Below the pieces are notes generated by a model that saw only the letters and a program-made list of their open reading frames with translations, was not told the origin of the DNA and did no database searches. The position numbers and the translations under genes are program-made. From assembly GCA_003538525.1 (NCBI GenBank), contig DPRZ01000220.1, forward strand, positions 1-5,659: 5,659 bases of DNA, given 5' to 3'. Shown here piece after piece: positions 1-5,659 of the stretch (position 1 is the stretch's first letter; every line of letters starts with the position of its first letter). The stretch comes from Neisseriales bacterium. Its GTDB lineage: Bacteria > Pseudomonadota > Gammaproteobacteria > Burkholderiales > UBA11063.

Positions 1-343
1 TAACCATCAAAACAACTAATGTAATTGGAATTTGGTCATTCATTATTTTGTATGCATATTTCTTATTATCCGCGTTTTTTAAATAATTAACAATGTAAAA
101 AGGTAACCTAAATATTATAGCATACTGTATTTTATTGTATTTTTTATGAATTCTAATCGCTCCACATATTCGCTTGTTTTCAGCAGCCCATAAACTTAAG
201 ATAATAGTAGCTATCCAACAGATTACATTATTACTCATTTGTAAGACCAATAAAGTAAAGCGATGGGCAACAGGAACAACTTTTATAAAGAGCCTAATCC
301 ATGTATTTTTAAATAAAGACAACATCATCTTCAATTTGTTCAT
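1..343 (-). CDS. Unrecognised protein, N-terminal part (runs off left edge)
   Basis: I do not recognise this gene. A minus-strand frame opens at ATG 343-341, 22 nt after the helicase stop, and stays open for 114 codons to the window edge. In DNA this AT-rich (about 28% GC) such a run is unlikely by chance. The product begins MNKLKMMLSLFKNTW. It has a hydrophobic stretch at about residues 38-53 (VICWIATIILSLWAA) that could be a membrane segment, then a Lys/Arg/Asn/Tyr-rich part at about 57-100, including IRIHKKYNKIQY. There is no clear signal-peptide cleavage site and no catalytic motif that I know. The start is uncertain: no good Shine-Dalgarno is seen, the in-frame TTG at 348-346 and the Met codons at residues 6 and 7 are alternatives, and an in-frame TGA lies just upstream. 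The tight spacing and same strand suggest cotranscription with the helicase, but the lower GC hints at a different origin. Confidence 0.5.
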   Translation of the reverse strand, partial: MNKLKMMLSLFKNTWIRLFIKVVPVAHRFTLLVLQMSNNVICWIATIILSLWAAENKRICGAIRIHKKYNKIQYAIIFRLPFYIVNYLKNADNKKYAYKIMNDQIPITLVVLMV

Positions 344-365
344 CGTCAACCATCAATGTTTACGA

Positions 366-2486
366 TTAATGTTTGATTTTAGCAAACGCTTGCTTAATAA
401 AATCTGGGTTATACTGACGATTGAATTCAGGCAAGGCGTTAAGCAAAACCGCGCCATATTGTTTCAATGCAATTCGATTATCGCAAATTGTCACCTGTCC
501 ATAGTCTTTTTCATTGCGAATTAAGCGCCCCACCGCCTGAATCAATTTAATGCAGGTTTCAGGCAAAGACACATCCATAAAATAATTGCCTTTTTCGGCT
601 TTAACCCAATATTCGCGCACCATATTTTGCGGATCTTTATGCGTATCAAAAGGTAATTTGGTCACAATTACGTGCATACAATATTTGCTCGGTAAATCTA
701 CCCCTTCGGCAAATGAATTTAGCCCGAAAATAATGCTCGGTTTCGCGCCATCGATCGTGTCTTTATGTTCACTAATTAATTTTTGATTGCTACTAAATTC
801 AGTTTGCAACAACACGCGATTTTGCAATTTAACGGGTAATTGTTTAAAGGTTTCAATTAATTGTTGGCGATTAAAAAATAATACTAAACTACCGTAAGCA
901 TCCGTGTAATTCAAAATTTGACTTAAATACAGCGAAAGTTCTTTTTGAAAAATCTCACGAGTGGTAAATTCAGGAGCCGAACGAAATTGTGGAATAACTA
1001 ACTGACTATGTTCGGGATAATTAAAGCTAGTTGCAAGTTTTTTGGTTTTTACATTCGGTAATAAATTTAAACCGAGTTGGAATTTGACATAATCAAAGCG
1101 TTCACCAATTGCCAATGTGGCCGAGGTTAAACACGCCGCATACACGGTTTTCCAAAGTTTATTCACTAGCACATTTCCGACATGGGTAACCCCAGCGGTA
1201 ATCAAATACTCTTCATTACCATTAAATAATTTTTGTTCGACCCAACGCGCATTGGCGTTATAACGTGAATTATCCTGATTAATCAGATAATTAGCGGTAG
1301 TAGCAATACTTTCAACGCTGGAAAAATAAAAGCCGAGCTTGAGTAAATTAGCCTCGCTAACATAATCTGCGGCATTCTTGATTTTTTCTTTAAGTTTATC
1401 TTGAATTTTACCCATACCAGCTTGTAAATCACCTGAACTAACTGCAATTTCCATAAAAATATCTTTGATGTCTTGCGTAATTGCCGTATTCAAATAATCA
1501 TTCAGAATAAATACGCCGTTATCAAAAACATTGCGATTTAGACGAATTAATTGATAAAGTTTATCGAGAGCAAAAGCTAATTCATCGGCTTTCAAGACCA
1601 ATTCATCACATAACGGAATATTGTCCAAAATATAGCTATTGGTGGCGGGATTGGCAATTAATTTCGCGGCATTATTAACTAAGCCGATACTTTGCTTGAG
1701 TTCAAATTGCCCCATAAAACCACTAATTGCATAGCCAGGAAAATTGTGTGCCTCATCTACACACAAGAAATAATCGGCGGGTTTCCACGGTAAAACCGTA
1801 CCACCACCATTGTCCAAGTCCGCCATTAAGAGGCTATGATTGGTTACAATTACGTCACAACTTTTTTGAAATTCGCGATTTTGATAAAATGGACATTCTG
1901 AACTATCTTTTTGATTAAACGAGCATTGATAACCCAAACATTGATGTTTATCAATCGTAATTAAAGGCTTTAGTTTACTTTCAATCTGAATCGGCGCATT
2001 ATCTAAATCGCCATCCCATTTGCGTTTGTTGAACTCTTTGGCAATTTGCTGCAATTTATCATTAGTCTTATCGACTTGTGCAATCATATCCACACCGGCA
2101 TCGGCTAAACTAGTTTCCAGTTGATACGGACATAAATAATTACTCCGTCCTTTGGCTAAACCATAAATAAAACGCTCACCACTATGTTTAATAAATTGGG
2201 GTAAATCTTTATTATATAACTGCCCTTGGAGGGTTTTGGTCGCCGTTGAAATGACAAATTTTTTATCGGCACGTCGAGCATTGACAATTCCAGCTAAAAT
2301 ATAGGCCAAACTTTTCCCAGTTCCAGTGGGCGCTTCAATTAGGCAAATATTATGACCATCTTTGAGTTCATCTTCAACGCTACTAAAACACTCATCAATC
2401 ACTTCAACCATTTCGAGTTGTGAGTCACGAGTTTGAAAATTGGGGATATTGGCGGTAATTTCTTGATAGGTTTGTTGGATAGTCAT
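366..2486 (-). CDS. dinG: DinG/YoaA-family ATP-dependent DNA helicase with Fe-S cluster
   Basis: This is a superfamily 2, XPD-like 5'-3' DNA helicase of 706 residues, close to the 716 of E. coli DinG. Visible motifs in order are: Walker A EAPTGTGKS (51-59, K58); motif Ia around STATKTLQGQL (80-90); four cysteines placed to hold a [4Fe-4S] cluster (C119, C183, C188, C198); the DEAH box VDEAHN (243-248); TSATL (454-458); motif V FGLNSFAEGVDLPS (587-600); and motif VI QAVGRLIR (650-657) with the arginine-finger residues. All core catalytic positions are intact. Family members unwind forked DNA, R-loops and other structures in the cytoplasm and support repair and replication restart. The Fe-S region (KGRSNYLC, CLGYQC) and the C-terminus also resemble E. 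coli YoaA, so the choice of paralogue name is open. The start MTIQQTYQEI fits the family N-terminus, although only a weak AGG precedes it. I saw no LexA-type CTGT-N8-ACAG box upstream. Confidence 0.95.
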   Translation of the reverse strand: MTIQQTYQEITANIPNFQTRDSQLEMVEVIDECFSSVEDELKDGHNICLIEAPTGTGKSLAYILAGIVNARRADKKFVISTATKTLQGQLYNKDLPQFIKHSGERFIYGLAKGRSNYLCPYQLETSLADAGVDMIAQVDKTNDKLQQIAKEFNKRKWDGDLDNAPIQIESKLKPLITIDKHQCLGYQCSFNQKDSSECPFYQNREFQKSCDVIVTNHSLLMADLDNGGGTVLPWKPADYFLCVDEAHNFPGYAISGFMGQFELKQSIGLVNNAAKLIANPATNSYILDNIPLCDELVLKADELAFALDKLYQLIRLNRNVFDNGVFILNDYLNTAITQDIKDIFMEIAVSSGDLQAGMGKIQDKLKEKIKNAADYVSEANLLKLGFYFSSVESIATTANYLINQDNSRYNANARWVEQKLFNGNEEYLITAGVTHVGNVLVNKLWKTVYAACLTSATLAIGERFDYVKFQLGLNLLPNVKTKKLATSFNYPEHSQLVIPQFRSAPEFTTREIFQKELSLYLSQILNYTDAYGSLVLFFNRQQLIETFKQLPVKLQNRVLLQTEFSSNQKLISEHKDTIDGAKPSIIFGLNSFAEGVDLPSKYCMHVIVTKLPFDTHKDPQNMVREYWVKAEKGNYFMDVSLPETCIKLIQAVGRLIRNEKDYGQVTICDNRIALKQYGAVLLNALPEFNRQYNPDFIKQAFAKIKH

Positions 2487-2564
2487 ATGGTATGTGGCCT
2501 AAATTAGTATGGAGCAGGAAAGCCATATTTTAACATATTCTAAGTTTTTGCACGCCAATCAGAT

Positions 2565-2574
2565 TAGCTAGCTA
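2565..2574. repeat. 10-bp perfect palindrome TAGCTAGCTA
   Basis: A perfect self-complementary decamer lies about 80 bp upstream of the helicase start, inside the divergent intergenic region. It could be half of a regulator site or simply a chance palindrome. No known operator consensus is matched. Confidence 0.3.
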
Positions 2575-2635
2575 CAATTTAACTATGGATATTTCTTACG
2601 CATGCTTAATCTAGTAATGCATCATGCCAAAAAAT

Positions 2636-2647
2636 TTTAAGCCAAAT
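2636..2647 (+). repeat. 12-nt repeat TTTAAGCCAAAT, copy 1
   Basis: This sequence is identical to 3580-3591 upstream of the cyclase gene. This copy sits 135 nt before the hydrolase start and runs into the left arm of the AATGTCC dyad. It may be a shared regulator-binding site or chance. Confidence 0.35.
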
Positions 2648-2666
2648 GTCCGAAAAATTGGACATT
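2645..2666. promoter_or_regulatory. Operator-like inverted repeat AATGTCC-N8-GGACATT
   Basis: Two perfect 7-bp arms (2645-2651 and 2660-2666) flank an 8-nt AT-rich centre, giving a 22-bp dyad typical in size of a dimeric transcription-factor site. A further copy of the half-site, AAATGTC, follows at 2667-2673, so the half-site occurs three times in 30 bp. The right arm overlaps TTGGAC (2658-2663), which resembles a -35 element, though no -10 lies at good spacing. The dyad sits about 116 bp upstream of the hydrolase start. The regulator is unknown. Confidence 0.45.
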
Positions 2667-2673
2667 AAATGTC

Positions 2674-2690
2674 TTTTAGCCATGCTAAAA
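2674..2690. repeat. Inverted repeat TTTTAGC-CAT-GCTAAAA
   Basis: Perfect 7-bp arms are separated by 3 nt, immediately after the AATGTCC dyad. As DNA it could be a second operator half-turn away; as RNA it would form a short hairpin. It lacks a GC-rich stem followed by a T-run, so a Rho-independent terminator is unlikely. TAAAAT (2686-2691) on its right edge resembles a -10 element. Confidence 0.35.
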
Positions 2691-2718
2691 TCTCAACATA
2701 AAATTAACTTATAACACC

Positions 2719-2749
2719 TTAACACTACTAGGAAATTAGCAACTATACA
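2719..2749 (+). promoter_or_regulatory. Candidate sigma-70-like promoter for the hydrolase gene
   Basis: TTAACA (2719-2724) and TATACA (2744-2749) match the -35 and -10 consensus at 5 of 6 and about 4-5 of 6 positions. They are separated by 19 nt, longer than the optimal 17. Transcription would begin about 25 nt before the hydrolase start codon. In AT-rich DNA such matches arise easily, so this is tentative. Confidence 0.25.
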
Positions 2750-2782
2750 AGTTAAATACAATTTTATACATGGATGTTAACT

Positions 2783-3538
2783 ATGAAACTTACCTTTCTT
2801 GGCGTATGTTCCGCGCTAAGCGTTGGCTATAAAAACTTTCAATCCAATATGCTGATTGAAAGCACTAATTCAAAACGGATATTAATCGACTGTGGCGGTG
2901 ATGTTCGTAATTCTTTGCATGAATTAGATTATGGTAGTTCAGATATCGATGCGGTATATATTAGTCACCTACATGCTGATCATGTTGGCGGTTTAGAATG
3001 GCTTGGCTTTTCAAAATTTTTTATTGATAAACAGCAACCTAAACTCTATATCAGCCAAGATCAAAGTGCCCGCCTATGGAACAACGTGTTATCTGGTGGC
3101 ATGTCAACACTTGAAGATAGTACGGCTAGTCTAGAGACTTTTTTTAAAGTAATGCCAATTCAAGATCAGTCTTTCATGTGGGAAAAAATTCAATTTCAAC
3201 TAATTAAAGTTATTCACAGTTATAGCAATCAACAATTACTACCTAGTTATGGATTATTTATCCAAGGTGCTAAATTAAAAATTTTCATTTCAACCGATGC
3301 TAGATTTTCACCAGAATTACTAGCGCCAATTTATCAACAAGCCGATCTTATTTTTCAAGATTGTGAAACCTCGGCTTTTCGCAGCAAACAACATGCACAT
3401 TATAATGATTTAAAAAATCTAGCTCCCAATATTAAACAAAAAATGTGGTTGTATGATTACAATGACGGTCAATTACCCGATGCGCTTGAAGATGGATTTA
3501 AAGGATTTATCACTCGTGGACAAGTGTTTAATTTTTAA
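2783..3538 (+). CDS. MBL-fold (metallo-beta-lactamase superfamily) metal-dependent hydrolase
   Basis: This is a cytoplasmic metallo-hydrolase of the RNase Z/phosphodiesterase-like branch, about 251 residues, with no signal peptide. Numbering from 2783, it opens with a beta strand MKLTFLGVCSA, then LIDCGG (35-40) and the metal-binding motif HLHADH (62-67). Further likely ligands are H145 in VIHSY and D172 in ISTDA. An HAHY motif (204-207) lies near the end. The expected last ligand position, in MWLYDYNDG, holds Asp (D225) rather than His. The substrate cannot be read from sequence; phosphodiester cleavage is only a family-level possibility. I chose ATG 2783 because GGA (2772-2774) lies 8 nt upstream and the MKLTFLG opening fits the fold; ATG 2774 in the same frame would add three residues. 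The gene precedes the cyclase on the same strand by 94 nt without a clear terminator, so cotranscription is possible. Confidence 0.88.
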   Translation: MKLTFLGVCSALSVGYKNFQSNMLIESTNSKRILIDCGGDVRNSLHELDYGSSDIDAVYISHLHADHVGGLEWLGFSKFFIDKQQPKLYISQDQSARLWNNVLSGGMSTLEDSTASLETFFKVMPIQDQSFMWEKIQFQLIKVIHSYSNQQLLPSYGLFIQGAKLKIFISTDARFSPELLAPIYQQADLIFQDCETSAFRSKQHAHYNDLKNLAPNIKQKMWLYDYNDGQLPDALEDGFKGFITRGQVFNF

Positions 3539-3579
3539 ACTTATTGCCAATTAATAATTCAATCTAAAGTAAAAATGAC

Positions 3580-3591
3580 TTTAAGCCAAAT
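3580..3591 (+). repeat. 12-nt repeat TTTAAGCCAAAT, copy 2
   Basis: This copy lies 41 nt before the cyclase ATG, in the 94-nt gap after the hydrolase gene, and is followed by the 8-bp palindrome AGCGCGCT (3593-3600). The same 94-nt gap holds a weak 6-bp inverted repeat, TAAAGT/ACTTTA (3565-3583), too AT-rich and short to be a convincing terminator. Confidence 0.35.
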
Positions 3592-3615
3592 AAGCGCGCT
3601 ATCCGCAAATAATTT

Positions 3616-3621
3616 AAAGGA
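3616..3621 (+). promoter_or_regulatory. Ribosome binding site of the cyclase gene
   Basis: AAAGGA lies 11 nt before ATG 3633. The spacing is slightly long but supports this start, which is directly followed by the first transmembrane helix. Confidence 0.55.
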
Positions 3622-3632
3622 AATCACTCACA

Positions 3633-5081
3633 ATGAAGTACAGGACTAAACTCTATGTGGCACTAGTAATTACGGCAATAATTAGTACCGTCATAAGTTT
3701 AAGCATAATTCACTTTCAGGCCAAAAAACTATTACTCGAAGAATTACATACTAATGTCGTATCGATTGCAGTTAATGCTGCTAGCGAAGTTGACCCTAAA
3801 ATGATTCAACAGGTACAACTAAACAAAAATGTAAATTCACTTGAATATACCGCTACACAAAATGTTTTACGCAAAATCCGCGATAATAATCGCCGCGAAA
3901 ACCTGTTTGTTAAATACATTTACATTATCGATCCCGCCCATAATAAACCAAATCAATTTAATTATTTAGTGGATGCCGAAGAAAAAACGAGTGCTGATTT
4001 CTCCCCAATCGGTGAATCAGCGGACGAAGCCATTTCGGCAGATTTAAGTGGACATTTAAAACAAATTTACTCACCCGCGAATTTTGTTACCGACGCATGG
4101 GGCGAATGGATGACTGGCTATGCACCGATTTATACCTCTGATGGTAAATATCTGGCTACCGTTGGCGTAAATTTATATGCCTCACGAATTATGACCAAGT
4201 TAAATAAATTAGTTAAGGATGGTTTTATTTCGCTAGGTGCGACACTTTTAATAACTCTAATTATTGGCTGGTATTTATCGCATCGCCAAACATTAGCACT
4301 AAAACAACTCCATAATGGCGTAAAAGCCATTGGTGGTGGTGATTTAAACCATACCATAAGCATTAATACCAAAGATGAATTTGAGGATTTAGCCACCGAT
4401 ATTAATCGTATGGCGCAAGGCTTACGCGAGCGTGAACGGTTATTGATTAGTTTTACGCGCTATGTTTCACAACACATTATGGAATCAATTTTAAAATCTG
4501 AAGATCAAATAAAATTAAGCGGCGAACGGCGTAAAGTTACGGTATTATTTTCTGATATTCGCAATTTCACTACTTTTTCTGAAAAACACGATCCAGAACA
4601 AGTTGTACTACTCTTAAATGAATATTTTTCGGCAATGGTTGAAATCATTTTCCGCAATCAAGGGATTTTAGATAAATTTCTTGGCGATGGAATTATGGTT
4701 GAATTTGGTGTGCCGTTAGATGATCCACACCAAGAATCGAATGCCGTTAAAACCGCAATCGAAATGCGCGAAGAAGTTGCACGCTTATGTGCAAAATGGG
4801 CAAGTGAAGGTAAACCTGGTATTGATATTGGAATTGGGATTCATACTGGATTTGCGGTAATTGGTAATATTGGTTCAGAAAAACGCGTTGAATATACCGC
4901 AATTGGTGATGCGGTTAACGTAGCGGCCAGAATTGAGCAATTAACCAAAGAGCTAAAAACTCCGATCCTAATTAGCGAAACCACCGTTGCCGCAATTCGT
5001 GAACAATTTAATTTTAAAGCTCTGGGTCCACAAGCCATTCGTGGGCGTACAGAAACGATAGACGTTTACACACTTAATTAA
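3633..5081 (+). CDS. Membrane adenylate cyclase, class III (Cache-like sensor, HAMP, cyclase)
   Basis: This 482-residue inner-membrane receptor cyclase probably makes cAMP from ATP in response to a periplasmic signal. Domain order: transmembrane helix at about 7-26; an extracytoplasmic region at about 30-195 whose end (YAPIYTSDGKYLATVGVNL) looks like a Cache sensor; transmembrane helix at about 198-216; a HAMP linker at about 215-268; and the catalytic domain at about 298-480. Key residues are all present: metal-binding D308 (FSDIRNF) and D352 (FLGDG), base-selecting K348 and T422 (YTAIGD), and transition-state N429 and R433 (NVAARIE). The Lys/Thr pair is typical of class IIIb adenylate cyclases, which can respond to bicarbonate in some members, so ATP is the likely substrate rather than GTP. 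Catalysis needs a dimer. It is the middle gene of a same-strand run, between the MBL-fold hydrolase and the patatin. The ligand of the sensor is unknown. Confidence 0.93.
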   Translation: MKYRTKLYVALVITAIISTVISLSIIHFQAKKLLLEELHTNVVSIAVNAASEVDPKMIQQVQLNKNVNSLEYTATQNVLRKIRDNNRRENLFVKYIYIIDPAHNKPNQFNYLVDAEEKTSADFSPIGESADEAISADLSGHLKQIYSPANFVTDAWGEWMTGYAPIYTSDGKYLATVGVNLYASRIMTKLNKLVKDGFISLGATLLITLIIGWYLSHRQTLALKQLHNGVKAIGGGDLNHTISINTKDEFEDLATDINRMAQGLRERERLLISFTRYVSQHIMESILKSEDQIKLSGERRKVTVLFSDIRNFTTFSEKHDPEQVVLLLNEYFSAMVEIIFRNQGILDKFLGDGIMVEFGVPLDDPHQESNAVKTAIEMREEVARLCAKWASEGKPGIDIGIGIHTGFAVIGNIGSEKRVEYTAIGDAVNVAARIEQLTKELKTPILISETTVAAIREQFNFKALGPQAIRGRTETIDVYTLN

Positions 5082-5104
5082 TTTAGAGCACTTTTATTTA
5101 TTTT

Positions 5105-5109
5105 AAGGA
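5105..5109 (+). promoter_or_regulatory. Ribosome binding site deciding the TTG start of the patatin gene
   Basis: AAGGA lies 8 nt before TTG 5118, ideal spacing. No ATG in this frame precedes the patatin motifs, and the first in-frame ATG (codon 61) falls after the catalytic serine, so this site fixes the start. Confidence 0.7.
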
Positions 5110-5117
5110 CATTTACA

Positions 5118-5659
5118 TTGGAAACTCAAAACACAAAGAAGAATTCAAAAAACTCTACGGCAAACCCTAAAAAGAAAATCAACCTAGCCCTACAAGGAGG
5201 TGGATCACATGGAGCTTTTACGTGGGGAGTTTTAGATCGCTTATTAGAAGATGGTCGGATTGAAATCGAAGGTATTTCAGGAACTAGTGCGGGTGCAATG
5301 AATGCATCGGTAACCGCGTATGGCTTAGCGATTGGTGGTGCGGAGGGTGCCCGCCAAAAACTAAAAGAGTTTTGGAACTTAACTTCTCAAGCTGGGCAAA
5401 AAGGTCCACTACGCCCAAGTCAACTAGATAAAATGCTCAGCGTCGGCAATATGGATTATTCACCCAATTATTTATTTTTCGATTTCCTCGCCAAAGTCAT
5501 GTCACCTTATGAGTTAAACCCTCTCAATGTTAACCCGTTGCGTGATGTGTTAGCTCAAACAGTTGATTTTGATAAATTACGCGACTCAGATAGCTGCAAA
5601 CTATTTATTGCCGCAACTAATGTCGGAAATGGACACTTACGTGTCTTTGAAAATAAAGA
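5118..5659 (+). CDS. Patatin-like phospholipase, N-terminal part (runs off right edge)
   Basis: This is a serine lipid acyl hydrolase of the patatin family, of which 180 codons are visible. After a short Lys/Asn-rich lead (1-20), the domain starts with LALQGGGSHGAF, whose GGGSHG (27-32) forms the oxyanion hole. The nucleophile elbow GTSAG follows (55-59, Ser57). The catalytic Asp of the DGG/DGA motif lies beyond the window. There is no signal peptide, so it probably acts in the cytoplasm or at the inner membrane face on phospholipids or other acyl esters. The start is TTG with a well-placed AAGGA. It lies 36 nt after the cyclase stop with no terminator, so the two are probably cotranscribed. 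No nucleotide-binding domain precedes the patatin domain; the C-terminus is unseen. It is likely an ordinary proteobacterial patatin-like protein rather than a toxin, but that is not proven. Confidence 0.9.
   Translation, partial: METQNTKKNSKNSTANPKKKINLALQGGGSHGAFTWGVLDRLLEDGRIEIEGISGTSAGAMNASVTAYGLAIGGAEGARQKLKEFWNLTSQAGQKGPLRPSQLDKMLSVGNMDYSPNYLFFDFLAKVMSPYELNPLNVNPLRDVLAQTVDFDKLRDSDSCKLFIAATNVGNGHLRVFENK

Larger units (their letters stand above)
2487..2782. other. Divergent intergenic control region
   Basis: About 300 bp separate the divergent helicase and MBL-fold hydrolase starts, and no convincing gene was found in it. It must hold promoters for both directions and is rich in short perfect palindromes, listed separately. 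On the minus strand a possible helicase promoter is TTGGCG (2558-2553) with TAAAAT (2532-2527), but the 20-nt spacer is too long to trust. The density of dyads near 2565-2690 suggests binding of one or more regulators; this is inference. Confidence 0.6.

Noticed and set aside
309..353. Short minus-strand frame MVDDEQIEDDVVFI, in a different frame from the 343-1 gene, ending near TTTATTTAAAAAT
   Set aside because: Only 14 codons. A frameshift joining it to the long frame was considered because the peptide looks protein-like, but nothing beyond an AT-rich run supports it.
174..524. Plus-strand open frame of 116 codons overlapping the helicase 3' end
   Set aside because: It overlaps 159 nt of the well-supported helicase on the opposite strand, has no ribosome binding site, and its product looks like antisense translation. 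The minus-strand frame explains 1-343 better.
1727..1918. Plus-strand open frame of 63 codons inside the helicase gene
   Set aside because: Antisense shadow of conserved helicase sequence around the DEAH box.
3565..3583. Terminator after the hydrolase gene
   Set aside because: The stem TAAAGT/ACTTTA is only 6 bp, AT-rich, and is not followed by a T-run.
4130..4396. Minus-strand open frame of 88 codons inside the cyclase gene
   Set aside because: Antisense to the HAMP and second transmembrane region of a clear gene, with no independent support.
4841..5038. Minus-strand open frame of 65 codons inside the cyclase gene
   Set aside because: Antisense to the conserved cyclase catalytic motifs.
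5194..5211. Strong Shine-Dalgarno-like AAGGAGGTGGATCACATG inside the patatin gene
   Set aside because: The ATG is out of frame and its reading frame stops after eight codons. The bases simply encode the oxyanion-hole glycines.
3633..5659. CBASS or Pycsar anti-phage operon
   Set aside because: The cyclase is a Cache-HAMP membrane receptor with adenylate-type residues, not a CD-NTase or a typical PycC. The patatin shows no CapV-specific feature in the visible part, and no Cap2/Cap3 or defence-island genes are present.

Overview
The window comes from a low-GC, Gram-negative bacterium, most likely a proteobacterium and perhaps a gammaproteobacterium. The basis is a DinG-type iron-sulfur helicase, a membrane-anchored Cache-HAMP-class III cyclase, and a patatin-like phospholipase of the kind common in proteobacteria. 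The genus cannot be named from the sequence alone. Coding DNA is roughly 35-38% GC by hand count; the left edge is clearly lower, at about 28%.

Layout. On the minus strand there is a complete DinG/YoaA-family helicase gene (366-2486). It is followed 22 nt downstream by the start of a second, unrecognised minus-strand reading frame that runs off the left edge (343-1). A divergent intergenic region of about 300 bp (2487-2782) carries several small perfect palindromes and weak promoter-like sequences. On the plus strand come a metallo-beta-lactamase-fold hydrolase (2783-3538), a membrane class III adenylate cyclase (3633-5081) and the 5' part of a patatin-like lipid hydrolase (5118 to the right edge). 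The patatin gene starts with TTG.

How the genes may work together. The helicase is a DNA-repair and genome-maintenance enzyme with no obvious link to the rightward genes beyond the shared divergent control region. The cyclase and patatin genes are 36 nt apart and probably form an operon; the hydrolase gene lies 94 nt upstream of the cyclase. The cyclase has all catalytic residues and the Lys/Thr pair expected for ATP, so periplasmic sensing coupled to cAMP production is the best reading. A link between cAMP and the hydrolase or the lipase is only a hypothesis.

The most noteworthy points are the unexplained AT-rich frame at the left edge, an Asp at a presumed metal-ligand His position in the MBL-fold protein, a 12-nt motif shared by the upstream regions of the hydrolase and cyclase genes, and the cyclase-patatin pairing. 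I see no convincing evidence for a new defence or mobile system. No tRNA, rRNA, CRISPR array or insertion sequence was recognised.
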